Below, one piece after another: positions 34,108 through 45,515 of a DNA stretch of 64,000 nucleotides. Under the pieces are notes generated by a model. It was not told where the DNA came from and searched no databases. It saw only the letters and a program-made list of their open reading frames with translations. Every line of letters begins with the position of its first letter. The stretch's first letter is position 1. A program made the translations under genes and the position numbers. The stretch lies in assembly GCF_000313135.1 (NCBI RefSeq), contig NW_004457643.1, forward strand, positions 190,709-254,708. Reading direction: 5' to 3'. Source of the DNA: Acanthamoeba castellanii str. Neff (lineage: Eukaryota > Discosea > Longamoebia > Acanthamoebidae).

Positions 34108-36265
34108 ATGAGCACCTATCTCTCGGCCAGCTCCGCTTTGGAGGATTTCTTCTGGCACCTGCTCGCACAATCCGGAAATGGAATGCTTGCTGTGGCCGAT
34201 TATCTCGGCGTTCACCCCATGCATCTTGGCCTAGAGATCTTTTTCGGTCTGGTGCTTATCTACTTCGTTTTCCAAAAGAGCTACAAGATCCCCAAGCACG
34301 AGCCGGAACGTCTTACGGACAGGGTATGGCTGTCCCGAGGTTTCCCATTCCTATCTCTGTTAACTCTGTTTGCTGTTGCCCCTCCCTCAGGAAATTGATC
34401 AACTGGTGGCCGAGTGGAATCCTTCGCCTCTTGTGCCCAGTCTCAACGAGTATCAGGAGTGGAATGAAACGACGATCCCAACTCTTGCGAGGTAATTTTG
34501 TTTACTTCTACTCACGCTGGACCCACGTTTCACTCATCCTCGTCACCGCTGCAGCGCTCCCTCCGCTGTTGTAGAGCTCGAGGGTGGCAACAAGGTGCTC
34601 AACTTCGCCAGCACTAACTTCCTGGGCATGGCCGAGGACCCTGAGATCAAGGTACCTTCAATCTGGCGCCTTCTTTTTTTCCCTTCTCCAATCTTTACTC
34701 AACCACTTCCTGCCTGTGCAACACAGCAAACGGCAGTGGCTGCCCTGCAGACCTACGGTTGTGGTTCGTGTGGCCCTCGCGGCTTCTACGGCACCATGGG
34801 TACGCAGCGGACACTCGATCTACTTGGCGTAAACTGAGGCCTTCCACACTCATCTCCTGCTTCTTTTTTTTTCTTTTTTTCCTGTTAAAAGATGTGCACC
34901 TGGAGCTGGAGAAGACGATCGCCGAGTTCATGCAGACCGAGGCGTCCATCGTCTACTCGTCTGGTTTCGCCACCATCGCCTCCGTCATTCCCGCCTTCTC
35001 CAAGGTCTACGATGCCATCATTTGGTACGCGCTTCCACCACCACGGCGAGCGCCGCAGTGCCGCTCACAGACGTATCTGGGACGAATGTCATGCAGCGAC
35101 CAGGGCGTATCGCATGCCATTCAGGTGGGCGCGCTGCTCTCGCGCAGCAAGGTGTCCTATTTCAAGCACAACGACGTGAAGGACCTGCGGAAGGTGCTCG
35201 AGGAGATCAAGCAAGACGATGCCGCCAAGAAGAAGAAGGTCTACCGCAAGTTCGTCATCATCGAGGGCCTCTACTACAACTACGGCGACATTGCTCCCCT
35301 TCCCGAGATCCTCAAGCTCAAGGACGAGTTCCATTTCCATCTCGTCATGGACGACTCACTCGGCATCGGCACTCTCGGCGCCAATGGACGGGGCTCGTGC
35401 GAACACTGGGGCGTCCCTACCAACAAGGTACCAGGGCCTGGCCCCTCCATTCCACACACCAAATCGCCAGTGTCCGTAATTAGTCAGCACTGACACGAGT
35501 AAAATAATGATAATAGTAAAAATAACGATAATAATAATTACTGTTAATTACTCATCTAAATATCGTATCTTTGCGTAGATCGACATCCTCACCGGCAACC
35601 TGGGTCACTCCGTTGGCTCGCTCGGTGGTTTCGGTTGCGGCAACAAGACCGTCGTCAACCATCAGGTTAGTCAGACCCAGTCGCCTCACCTTGCGCTTTT
35701 ACATAACGTTCGTGCTCACGCCGCTATGCCTCTTCGTGCAGCGTTTGAATGCGTCGGGCTACGTGTTCTCGGCCTCGTCTCCTCCCTACCTCGTGTCGTC
35801 CGCTATCAAGGCCTTCTCCCTCATTCAAGAGAAGCCCGAGCTCCTCAAGAAGCTGAAGAAGAACATCGCCATCTTCCGCAAGGAGATCGGAGGTACCTAA
35901 GCACTGCCTCCTTCCAAGGCGCGCTTCTCCCCGCTCACCAACGTCCGTTCTGCTTGGCGCCACCAGACATTCAGGAGTCGGGCATTGTCTTGAGCACGCT
36001 CGCCGAGGCGCCCATCGTTCACCTGAAGCTCGCCGAGCCCAGCGGCGACAGGTTCGAAGACGAGAAGACCCTCCAGGCCATCGTCGACGAAGCCCTCGAG
36101 CAGGGTATCCTCTTGACGCGTTCGCAGTATGTACAGTCCGAGAAGTTCCTCCCGCCGCCCTCCATCCGTGTGGCCATCTGCGCCACCCACGAGGAGAAGG
36201 ACGTGGTCAAGGCGGCGAAGATCGTCAAGGAGGCCGCCCACAAGGTCCTCTCCAGCAAGCACTGA
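34108..36265 (+). CDS. SPTLC1: serine palmitoyltransferase subunit 1 (LCB1)
   Basis: Non-catalytic partner of the ER enzyme that condenses serine with palmitoyl-CoA, the first step of sphingolipid synthesis. The N-terminal membrane helix is LGLEIFFGLVLIYFVFQKSY. The core has [38 protein letters not shown] (with the conserved Cys of human C133), ASIVYSSGFATIASVIPAFS, FVIIEGLYYNYGDIAPLPEI and HLVMDDSLGIGTLGANGRGS. The PLP-lysine position is His, as expected for LCB1: DILTGNLGHSVGSLGGFGCG. Then SGYVFSASSPPYLVSSAIKA and the C-terminus VAICATHEEKDVVKAAKIVK ending SSKH at 36265. About eight exons; one intron (35440-35578) is AT-rich. Another alpha-oxoamine synthase (GCAT) lies 14 kb away, unrelated by operon. 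Confidence 0.95.
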
Positions 36266-36745
36266 GAGGGAGGAAGGTGGAGAACACAAACGTGCCGCGA
36301 GAGAGAAAGAGAGAGATAGCGAAGAGGGAAAAAGGCCGCAGACGCACTGACTCATCAACGAACTACATCGAACGAGCGCGATGGTGGACCCCAAACGGCG
36401 GTGGCGAAGAGGCAGACAGGTCAGAGGTGCGCGCATCACACAAGAGGTACAGCGGCGCAGGGAGTGAGTGGGAGGAGGAGGTGAACATGTGGAGAGCAAC
36501 GCTTGGCGGGGAGGAAGTACAGAGCTTGGAGGAGGAGGCAGGTGAAGCCCCCGCCTCTCCGCCTCGGGGTTGTACACATTCATTTTTTAATAATTATCGG
36601 ACATTTATCTATTTTCTATTATTTATTTATTATCTATTTTTGTCGAGTTTGCGTTTGTGGTCGAAAACAGAGGGAAAGCGCTGAGCGACGCGAGAACAGG
36701 AAAGGGGAAAGCAAGAAAGCCCTCACAAGTCTGCCTGGCGCACAG
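36266..36745. other. intergenic region LCB1 to channel gene
   Basis: 480 bp. The first part is purine-rich (GAGAGAAAGAGAGAGAT) and the middle is AT-rich (36578-36640, TTTATCTATTTTCTATTATT). It probably holds the LCB1 3' end and the channel promoter. Confidence 0.4.
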
Positions 36746-39700
36746 ATGAGGAGGCTGCGGGGCATCGCGGCATCGGCGCGCGTGCATCACTCGAGGAGCA
36801 CCAGCCTCCAGGACCTGCCCGCGGTGGCTGCTCTTGGCGGTGAGGACCCCGCCGCCAGCGGGGAGGCGGGGCTAGCCGGCAACGGCCTCATCTCCTCCTC
36901 CGAATCTACCTCTTCGCCTCTGAAAGGAGGCGAAAACGGAACATCGTCATCTTTTCCCGGCCTCGATGAATCTAACATCTTCGAGGATGACGAAGAAGAG
37001 CAACACGCCCGCGATCTAATCCGCAGGTGGAAGGAGACGCGTTCGCACCTCAAGATAGAGAAGAGCGAGCTGATACGCAGCGTGCTCCTGCTTCTCAACG
37101 TGCTCGCCCAGATCATCCTCACCGTTGTTGCGGTACCTCACCACACACCAGCACGACACACGCCCACGGAATGTGTGGACACTCACCTCGCGCAACGAAT
37201 GCGACACGCACACGCATAACCGCACACGCACACACGCACACGCACACGCACGGCCGTTTGGGACCGCCCAGCTGGAGTACGAGTGGGACGGAGTGAGGAC
37301 GTTGAGAGACTCGCGCGTTGCTCTGGGCATCCGTGTCGCCATCTCTGTTCTCACGGGCTTACTCGGTACGAGCACACTCGCACTCGCGCACACGCATTCA
37401 CAACCGCACACGCTGGAGTGTAACACGCGCACACCGCACAAGCCCGCACGCGCACACGGACAGTCTGCTTACCAGCGGTGGGTCATGCCTGTGCGGGCGT
37501 GCCGCAGTGATTCAAATGGTGGAGGACGACGCGTGGAAGATATGGAAGGACGCCAAGGACACGCGCAAGCGGGCCAAGCACGCCAAGCAGGAGCGCAGGA
37601 AGGGGCGATTCGAAGTCGCCGTCGGCGAGGTCAGGCGCCAGTTTACCCACCGCGTACGGCCAACGCCAGCCCTATGGCACACACTGCCACTCGCGAGAGT
37701 TCTAATAATTATTGGCGTCCCGTGCGTGTCGTGTCGTGTGTGTCGTGTGTGTCGTGCGTGTCGTGTGTCGTGTGTGTCGTGTGTGTCGTGTGTCGTGTGT
37801 GTCGTGTGTGTCGGTGTGCCGTGTGCCGTGCGACTGTAGCGCTTCTACATGCCGATTGGGGACGAGGGTGTCGACTATTCCTTTCACACGCCGACCTGGA
37901 TGATCCTCATGGAATACCTCCCCTTTCGTTTCTACCTCCTCGTACACGCTCCTCTCTTTGTCTTTCCCGTCATCCTCACCACCGCTTTCGTTATCGTTCT
38001 TCTTCTTCTTCTTCTTCACCATCACTCACCGCTCTCACCATCACCACGATGACGGCTTCCTTCTTCTCCGGCAATGTCGTGTGATGGTTCGCCTGACGTG
38101 AGTTCCTCTTCGATGCTCCCACCGCCAGTTCACCGCGCGTGTGCTGCTGTGTTTGCCGCACATAGCCCCCGGATTGGACGACGACCTGACAAAGCTGGCG
38201 GCCATGCTGACCTTCCTCAAACTGTGCGCGCTTCTCTTACCCCCGCGGCTTTTTATCAAAATTCATGGGCTTTCCTTCGCATCAAGGCCTCACACACACA
38301 CACACTCTCTTCTTCTTTCGCCCTGCATCGCAGTTTCGTGACGATGAGCGTTCTACGCCACTTCAACCCCATCTATCGTAACCGGCACCTCATCATACGC
38401 ATCCCCGGGTACCCCGACCCCTTTCTTTTCTTGCGTTTCTTGCGCGCGCCGACGATCGTCATTGACAATGACACCGGTGACTCGGCGCCCAACACAAAAA
38501 CACACAAACACAACACAACACAAACACAACCCCCCACAGATCGTCGCTGATCGAGATGCCGCGCTTTACGACGTGGTTCTCCACGCGAACGTTCTACCAC
38601 CAGTACCCGCTCACCTTCTCCCTGTCCAACATCATCGCCGTCGTCGCAATCACCGCCTACGGCATGTACATATACGAACGGTACATATATGAACCGGAAA
38701 CGACCACCCCTCCGCCTCCGCTCATGCCCCCTCCTCACCTCATGAAGTCAACCCGCTTCTTATTGACCCGCTTCCCCCCCCCCAAATCGACACTGCAGTG
38801 AAGTGCAGCCTCACGTGTTCGACTTCAAGCTGTGCTTCGTGGTAGGCCTCTCTGCCCGTGCCGACCGACGGCCGATCGACCACCTATGTGTCGCTCACCG
38901 GGTGCGCGTGCGTGTTGGTGGGGTGGGCACCTGGCAGATTGCGACGGAGAATTTGATCACGGGCTGGCCGGGCGACGTGTTCAGTCAGTACACGCTGGAG
39001 TCCGACGGCGGGAAGTCGTTCTCCGTTGTATGATTTCCTCTTCATCGCCCCCCCCCCATGGGTGAACGTGTTCGTGGGACTCACTTCTTCGTTCTTTAGT
39101 TTGCGTCCCTGGGCGGTTTGTTCTTCTTCGCCCTTCTCATCAACTTCCTCTACATCAAGCTCAGCCCGAGCAGCAACGATTCGCATGTACGGGGGCGCCT
39201 CTCGCCTTTTCCTGCGATCTGTTCAATGGCCAATAACTCAACGGTTGGGGGGGCGGTTGATGGCCGGTGGCGGTGAAACGTGTTAGGTGGTGGACTGGAT
39301 AGCGCGGATCAAGCTGGAGGACAAGGAACGGCACGAGGCGGCAAAGCTCATCCAGTTGGTGTGGCGTCGTCGCCTCGAGCGAAAGAAGAAGGAGGAGGAG
39401 CGACTGATCAACGGCGATCACGGGCGCCACTACCACTTCATCACCGTGCCCAGCGAGAAGGCCTACCAGGTCCGCTTCAGGCGACAGTGTCGCGAAATGC
39501 GCCACGTCAGACGGTACACGCCACCCCCCCCCCCAAGCATTCCTGCTCGTCATGTCGTGTGTCCCGACAGCTTACATGCCACCCGCACCATCGCACACAC
39601 ACACGTCACCACAATCGCACACGCACACAGAAAATTGGTGGATCTGTACGGGAGAACAGGGGTCGGGCTGGAGACTCACCCCGTGCCAGAGAAGAGCGAG

Positions 39701-40006
39701 AAACAGAAGAAGCACAAGAAGTCGAAGAAGGAGAAGGAGAAGGTGAGCAAGGGACAGAAGAAGAAGAAGAAGCAGAGCGACGATACGAGGCGCGCACTTC
39801 GCCACAGGCGAGACAGCTACATCGCGGCTGTAGCCGGCCAGGCGGAGCAGGAACAGCGGAGAGGAGACGAAGAAGCGTTCGCGCTCCTCGAACAGCAGCA
39901 CCATCAGCAGCAGCTCGAGTGGGAGGCCCAGCGCGCGCGTCTCAGGAAATACTACGCCAAGGCGGCCAAGAACCTCAACAAGCTCATGGCCGAACTCGGT
40001 CGATGA
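36746..40006 (+). CDS. SK-like (small-conductance Ca2+-activated) cation channel subunit
   Basis: About ten exons. The N-terminus is Ser/Gly-rich and cytoplasmic. S1-like: SELIRSVLLLLNVLAQIILT. Next: LGIRVAISVLTGLL. Around 38130-38220: FTARVLLCLPHIAPGLDDDL then TKLAAMLTFLKL. S4-S5-like: RFVTMSVLRHFNPIYRNR, IEMPRFTTWFSTRTFYHQYP, LTFSLSNIIAVVAITAYGMY IYER, strikingly like SK S4-S5. The pore region joins FDFKLCFV to IATENLITGWPGDVFSQYTL. S6 is FASLGGLFFFALLINFLYIK. A calmodulin-binding-like helix follows (VVDWIARIKLEDKERHEAAK, LIQLVWRRRLERKK) and a coiled, Lys-rich tail to 40006. The filter reads GWPGD where SK channels have GYGD, so ion selectivity may differ. Several introns are TCGTGTG-type repeats. 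Confidence 0.68.
37721..37830. repeat. (TCGTGTGTG)n array in a channel-gene intron
   Basis: Imperfect nine-base units with some six-base variants, ending just before the acceptor CGACTGTAG. Confidence 0.85.
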
Positions 40007-40403
40007 CACAATGAAGAGGTGGATGATGATCACATTCTTTACCATCAACATTCCCACAATAAATTTATTGTCAGCAACAGTGAGAGGGGGAGCGAAATAC
40101 AACGTGGCGTGAAATACGACGGTGACCAGGTGCAAGTGACTTCGACCAAGGAGGAGGCGATGCCAAGCGTGTTCTCGGCACGGCACACGGCCAGGAGCAC
40201 CGGAATTTCGAAGGCGAACGAACAAACCTGGAATCCGCCGAAATTTTAGACAAATGGCTGCCTTCCCTTTTGCTCACGAAGTGGCGCTACACCACGACAA
40301 GGTCTTTTCTTCATCAGCTTATCTCTACGGCCCGCGCAAGTGAACAAGAACGACTTCAAAAAAACAGGATTGGCAGTACCTCCCACACAACTACAACATT
40401 ACT
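40007..40403. other. intergenic region before GT8-like gene
   Basis: 397 bp. AATAAATTT near 40060 probably ends the channel gene. No clear coding sequence. Confidence 0.4.
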
Positions 40404-41938
40404 ATGGGAGTGGACTCGTCTGAAAAGTATACGCTGTTCTTCTTGGCGCTCTGTACGCTCTGCCTCACTACGACCATCATCATCTACTGCCATCATGCCG
40501 ACCACACGAGCAAGGAGGAGAGTCTCGATGAGATCAAGGCCCAGGTGGACGTCCTCAGGGAGCGCGTCACGGACCTCCTTCTCGAAGTAGAGCAGGGAGG
40601 CGGCCGCACCCACAACAACAAACTGGACATCAGCGACGGCCAGCCCCGCATCGAACGACCCGCAGGACACGTCAAAGTGGACCGCAGGAAGGTCTATGCC
40701 ACCCTCTACCACAACACCGCCAACGATGTCGGCTACGTGTGGGGCCTCAGGTACTACAACTTCTCTACCAAAGAACGAACGAGACGAGTGGGAAAAAAGA
40801 ACGAAAGCGAAAACGTAGAAGCGGGGGGGGGGCTGCAGTTTACGTACAACTGACACGGCCAGTCAACCTTTTGTTTTTGTTGCTTGTTCACAGGGTGATG
40901 ATCCACTCGGCGCGGTTGGCAGGATGCGTGCAGCCGTTCGTGGTGATGCACCTGATGACCTTCGAGCAGGTGGAGAAGAGCCTCGGCCACGAGGTGATGC
41001 GCGAGCTCATGGAGGCCAACGTCTCCTTCCGCAAGATCGAGAGCGTGGACAAGGTCTTTGGCTCGGGCGCCTTCGCCCACATCGCCAAGAGCCGCTGGCA
41101 GGTGGCCATCAACAAAGTACGCGTCTGGGAGATGACCGAATTCGAGAAGGGTACGTCTCCTCTTCCTCTTCACCACGTTCATTGGCAGGGCAATGAGCTC
41201 ACATCTCGCTTTCCTGCTGTCTTCTGCGTGCAGTGCTGTTCATCGACCTGGACAGCGTGGTGCTCAAGAACCTAGACTTCTTGTTCTCCTACCCTGAGCT
41301 CACCGTCTCCAACGACCAGGCTGCGGTACCCGCTCCTCCCTCGCCTGTCTGCCTGCGCTCGAGTCAACAAAATCATTTGCGCTGACACTCGCACGATTGG
41401 CTGGTCGTGCTGCAGCTGGACAAGATGCGCACCTACGAGGTCCTCAACCCGGGGTTCATGTTGGTGCAGCCCAACGCGTCGACCTTCCAGTCCTTCGTCC
41501 GCTTCTCCAAACGCATCAGCGCCGAGGACAGCGTCATGAGCACCGCCGAGCAAGGTACCTTGTGTTCTACTTTTCAGCGTTGTAGGAGAAGCGTCGTCTT
41601 GTTGTTGCTCACCAGCTGGCTGGTGGTGTTGAACAGGCATGTTGATCTCGCTGTATCCGCACCCGGTGCTCCTGCCCAACACGTTCGCGATGACGCCCGC
41701 GGCGGCGCCTCTGCTGATCGACCGCGAGTTCGGGTGGGCCGACGTGTTCTCGCTCCACTTCTACGACACGGAGACCGAGATCGTGCCCAAGCCGTGGACG
41801 GTCGCGTACCCGCTGACGCCGAGCGGCAAGGGCCACCACTGGGACGTGCCCTACGCGCTGTGGTGGCAGGCCCGACAGCGGCTGGTCTCCAACGACCGCC
41901 GTCCGCTCGAACAGAACGGCTTCACCGTGCTAGCCTAG
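40404..41938 (+). CDS. glycogenin/GT8-like glycosyltransferase, type II membrane protein
   Basis: The N-terminal signal anchor is YTLFFLALCTLCLTTTIIIY (residues about 9-28), followed by a short helical stem and the catalytic domain. Landmarks: VYATLYHNTANDVGYVWGLR, VMIHSARLAGCVQPFVVMHL, HIAKSRWQVAINKVRVWEMT and the metal-binding DxD motif in VLFIDLDSVVLKNLDFLF. Then LTVSNDQAA, YEVLNPGFMLVQPNASTFQS, AEQGMLISLYPHPVLLPNTF and a C-terminal KGHHWDVPYALWWQARQRLV, ending NGFTVLA at 41938. This order matches GT8 family enzymes (glycogenin, galactinol synthase, plant GUX type). It likely acts in the Golgi lumen; donor and acceptor sugars are unknown. Five exons, several donors GTACG. Confidence 0.85.
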
Positions 41939-42149
41939 GCCCTGCCGTAGACCCTGACGAGAACCAGCGAAGAGGATGATGAGGTGGGACGTACAGAAGT
42001 ACTGAACCTCTCACCATGATGGGTGGATGGACGGCTGGGAGAAGAGCAAGCGATGCCAGCTCTCTCTGTTGACAGAGAGTCAACACAAACAACACAGAAT
42101 GTAAGTAAATAAAAAGTAAATATTTATCCCTCTACCGCTGCACGTGAGC
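41939..42149. other. convergent spacer
   Basis: 211 bp between converging stops. AATAAA at about 42107-42115 (AAATAAAAAG). No gene seen. Confidence 0.45.
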
Positions 42150-44598
42150 CTAAGATCGCGATTCGAGGGAGGCGACGATGGCGGTGAGCCGCTGTCGGGC
42201 CTCTTCGTGGTTGCCCTGCTGCGTTACGGCCGACACCTCGAGAGATCCCTCAGCGCCCCACGGCGTGTAGAACGCTGCGAGGATTGAAGACGACAGAAGT
42301 GAGCCAACATTGCGCAGACTTTGAGAATGGCTCGCGTTTGGTTTGGTGCGTTTGGTGCGCGCACCGATGGTATAGACCGGCTTGCCGTTGAGCATCGACT
42401 CGGCCTCGTTGATCATGCCTTGCCTGTCGGCGACCATGCCCGGCTTGACGACGGGACCTCGCAGCACCTGCAAGTGGCCCCACTCCACATGCTATACGGA
42501 AACCGTTACGAGTGAGCTCAGTCGCGCAGTGCGATCATTACGTGGGAGGGGGGGGACGTTGGCGTAGGATACGAACCTGGCGGGTGATGGCCTTTGCAGC
42601 CTCGAGGCTGCGACCGCAGTCCGGGAACGAGGGCTGGAGAGTGACGTTACACACCTCCAGCGTGCTCTCGAACCCTGACCGGATGAACACCTTGCCGTGC
42701 GTCATGTTGGGAGCTGTGTGTGTGTGTGTGTGTGTCGATTTCATAAGCGCACAACCAAATCGACCCACACCATTCTCAACACTCTTCGTACCGGGCATGT
42801 GGGTGAATCGAGGCGGGATGAGGCAGTGCACATCGTCGATGATGTGGACCCGCTGGGGCTGGTTGTCGTCCGGCGTACAAGCCGCCCTGACCTCGGGAGC
42901 GACCTCGACGCACTCCGCCAAGCGACGCAGAGCCTCGCGCACCCGCGACAGAGGGTGGAACGCAAAAGCCCTTCGACGTGTGGGAAGCTGACGTCAGCCA
43001 CCTGTTGACATTCAGCGCAGGCGGGTTGAGCAGAGGGGCGTACCGGTCGTGTTCCTGGTCATCGGCTTTCGAGCGAGGGTAGACGATGTCTCGCCACGGG
43101 TTGAACCATTCGTCTTCCGACGCAGCCTGCCCGCCTGGTGTGCGCGTTCACAGAATCTCGGATGAGAGCACGCCTTAACTATAAGGCGGTTGCGCGCTTT
43201 GCTTGGAGCTGGCCTTACTCGTGTCCATTTCCTGGGCCTCCATGGTAGTGAATGGCGCATTGAGCGCCGCGTCACGGGCAGTGGGCGCCCTCGTGGGCAG
43301 CGGATAGCCGTAGGGATCAGCAAACCAGTCCGCGCCGCCATCCCCGCCCGCGTTGGCTTGGTCTGTGGACAGATGTGAGATCAACTGCCTGCTTCGAGCT
43401 GGTCGAGCGGCGTCGTTGGCGTGTACCTTTCTCTCGAATGGCCATCATGAGCGCTTCGCGTAGACCAGTTTGCTTGCCCTCGTCGGCAAAGATGAGAGCA
43501 GAGATCACTCCTTGCTTTGCCTGCACGCGCGCACATGATCTCACCCACAAGGTGAGCAACACGGCCGAAGCAACAGATTAGCAGTGATGGCGATGGTGAT
43601 CGAGAGGCGTACGGGGATGAGCAGGTGGAGCTGGTAGGTGATGCCGCGACCCCCAGCGTACTCCTCCGGCTGTGCCCGCTTGGTGATGCCGGCCACATAT
43701 CCTCCTGGGTAGATGTCGCATTCAACAAGGCCACCTTGAAGATCGATGAAGGAAGGAATGAGCTGGCTGTGTGAGTGCCTGATAGGCAAGAAGTGGAGAG
43801 TACGTACCCTTGTTGTGAGCGGCGTGCAGTCGCAGGTTGTGACGGTAAAAGTCAAGAGAGGCCTCGTCGAGCCACGCGCGCTGCAACGGCTGCGGTAGGT
43901 AGTTGAGCACCACGCCCAGGTTCAGCTCCACTTGCGTGCGCGATGCAAAGTCGAGTCAGCTCTCAGCATCTCACGACCACGATCATTCACACTGCCCCGA
44001 GATGAGAAGAAGGGAGCGCAGTACGCGATTTGAACACGGCAAGGCCACGCGTTGGCTCCACCTTGATGAAGACCCAGTCGGCCGGCAGTCTGAAGCGAAC
44101 GCCTTCGAGGTGTGGGAAGAGCTGGCCCAGCTCGGTCACGCCCGTGCCGTCGCCGCCTTGCGGGGCGGTGGCTGCTGCAGGGTCGATGAACCTTGGACCA
44201 CTCTGCAGCAGCTCCTGCTTGATACGCTCGAGCTCGCCTCTGGCAAAGTGCAATCGCTTCTCCACGGCCTCTTGATTGGCGGGTGTGACCTCGAGCACGT
44301 AGAACTCTTCATCTTCTGTGCCCTTGGGTCCGTCCTGCCACCCCAGCAGATGAAATGCAGCCTTGGCGCGCGGCACAGATCCGATCCTTCGCTCAAAGGC
44401 CGGGTGTGCCTTCTTGACCTTTCTAAATTTGGGCTCGCCCATGTTCTTCAACACGTTGTCGACGTAGATTATGAGGGTATCGATCGCCACTTGCAACTGC
44501 TGCCGCAATTCCTCCACCGCGGCAGCATCTTCAGGCCGCGCCGCATTCACTGCAATCAACGATGCAACTCCCGCGATAAGCGGACTGTAGTCCTCCAT
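42150..44598 (-). CDS. PUB-domain protein, otherwise unrecognised
   Basis: Exon 1 (44598 to about 44020) contains a PUB/PUG-like domain at about residues 25-90: EELRQQLQVAIDTLIIYVDN, VLKNMGEPKFRKVKKAHPAF, ERRIGSVPRAKAAFHLLGW. PUB domains of PNGase, UBXN6 and HOIP bind the C-terminal tail of the p97/VCP ATPase. The following exons encode sequence I do not recognise: VELNLGVVLNYLPQPLQRAW, GLVECDIYPGGYVAGITKRA, REALMMAIREKG, WFADPYGYPLPTRAPTARDA, EDEWFNPWRDIVYPRSKADD, HIIDDVHCLIPPRFTHMPG, HGKVFIRSGFESTLEVCNVT and GKPVYTIG, ending ASLESRS at 42150. There is no transglutaminase triad, UBX or thioredoxin motif. A role as a p97 adaptor is inference from the PUB domain only. Confidence 0.68.
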
Positions 44599-45515
44599 CT
44601 GCTAGTGTGGGACAAGCTGTGGCCACTCGGTTCGTTTCGGATTATCCTTGATGCGTAATCGCCACTAGTACTTGGAATATTGATTATTATTTGGTAGCGG
44701 AAATTTCACTCAACCAAGCACAGCAAAAAACCAGCACGACCTCAGGCTGTCGGTCGACTACGTCGAAGGCGTCGTAAGTGCCACTTACGTTCACCTTTCA
44801 TCTTTAGTCTCGAGGACCCTACCACGGCGCAGTTGCTCTGCGCAGGGCACCGCAGCAGTGCTCGTGCGCTGGGTCGTGGTATGCAATGGCGGAGTTGAAG
44901 TGGGGGGGGGTAAACCAAAACAAGACGCCGGCAAGCGTTCGTCATTGGTGGGCGGAGGAAAAGGATTGGAGACGGTTGTTGCTGTGGCCGCGTTAGGAAG
45001 TGAAGCGAGCGAAGGTCAAGAGCAAGCGCGCGCCAAGGCGAGCAGCAAAGGAGAAGAAAGGGCGTCAGCAAGCTCGGGGAGGAGAGCTTCGTCTTGGATA
45101 TATATAGAGCAAGGAGCAGGCCGAGGTTTGCACGCAGTAGTGTCATACGAACGCTACTGGCCATTCGGGTCCCGAGAGCAGTGCTGAGGAAGAAGGTCTC
45201 AACAGTTTCTAATCCGTTGGTTGAGAGCAAGGTACATGGTGCACCCCCTCTCTCGCTTTACTTCATCTTGCCACTCTGTGCACACTCTGCACAGCACAAC
45301 GTCAAAACTCCTCCGCTGGCTTGTCTCCTGGCGGCCAGCCATCCTCAGTTTACGTTCTAATCTCTGCTCTTCTTCTTTCACTCTTCTTTGCTCTCTTCAC
45401 CTGTGCAACCAAGGCCAAGCGAAGGACCAGGCCTCCACTCGACCGCAGCGAAATCGATTCTACTCTTCCGTGCAGGGAGCAAGCAACCCGGCTACCTCAG
45501 CGACTGAAGGCCAAC
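44599..45515. promoter_or_regulatory. upstream region and probable 5' UTR of the winged-helix gene
   Basis: 917 bp without a convincing gene. TATATATAG at 45098-45106 may be a TATA box for the + strand gene. A donor-like GGTACATGG at 45230 and pyrimidine tracts with AG near 45412 suggest a 5' UTR intron. The first part (44599-44760) holds the PUB gene promoter. Minus-strand open frames here look like antisense noise. Confidence 0.4.

Noticed and set aside
17686..36265. Biosynthetic cluster of alpha-oxoamine synthases (GCAT and LCB1)
   Set aside because: They lie 14 kb apart on opposite strands with unrelated genes between; threonine breakdown and sphingolipid synthesis share only the enzyme family.
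34108..36265. LCB1 read as catalytic serine palmitoyltransferase
   Set aside because: The PLP lysine position is His (NLGHSVG), which marks the non-catalytic subunit.
37721..37830. Possible CRISPR or satellite array
   Set aside because: Units are 6-9 bases without spacers and lie in a spliced intron, so it is a microsatellite.
44742..45230. Minus-strand frame of about 160 codons upstream of the winged-helix gene
   Set aside because: No domain, poor codon pattern, and it overlaps the likely promoter and 5' UTR of the + strand gene.
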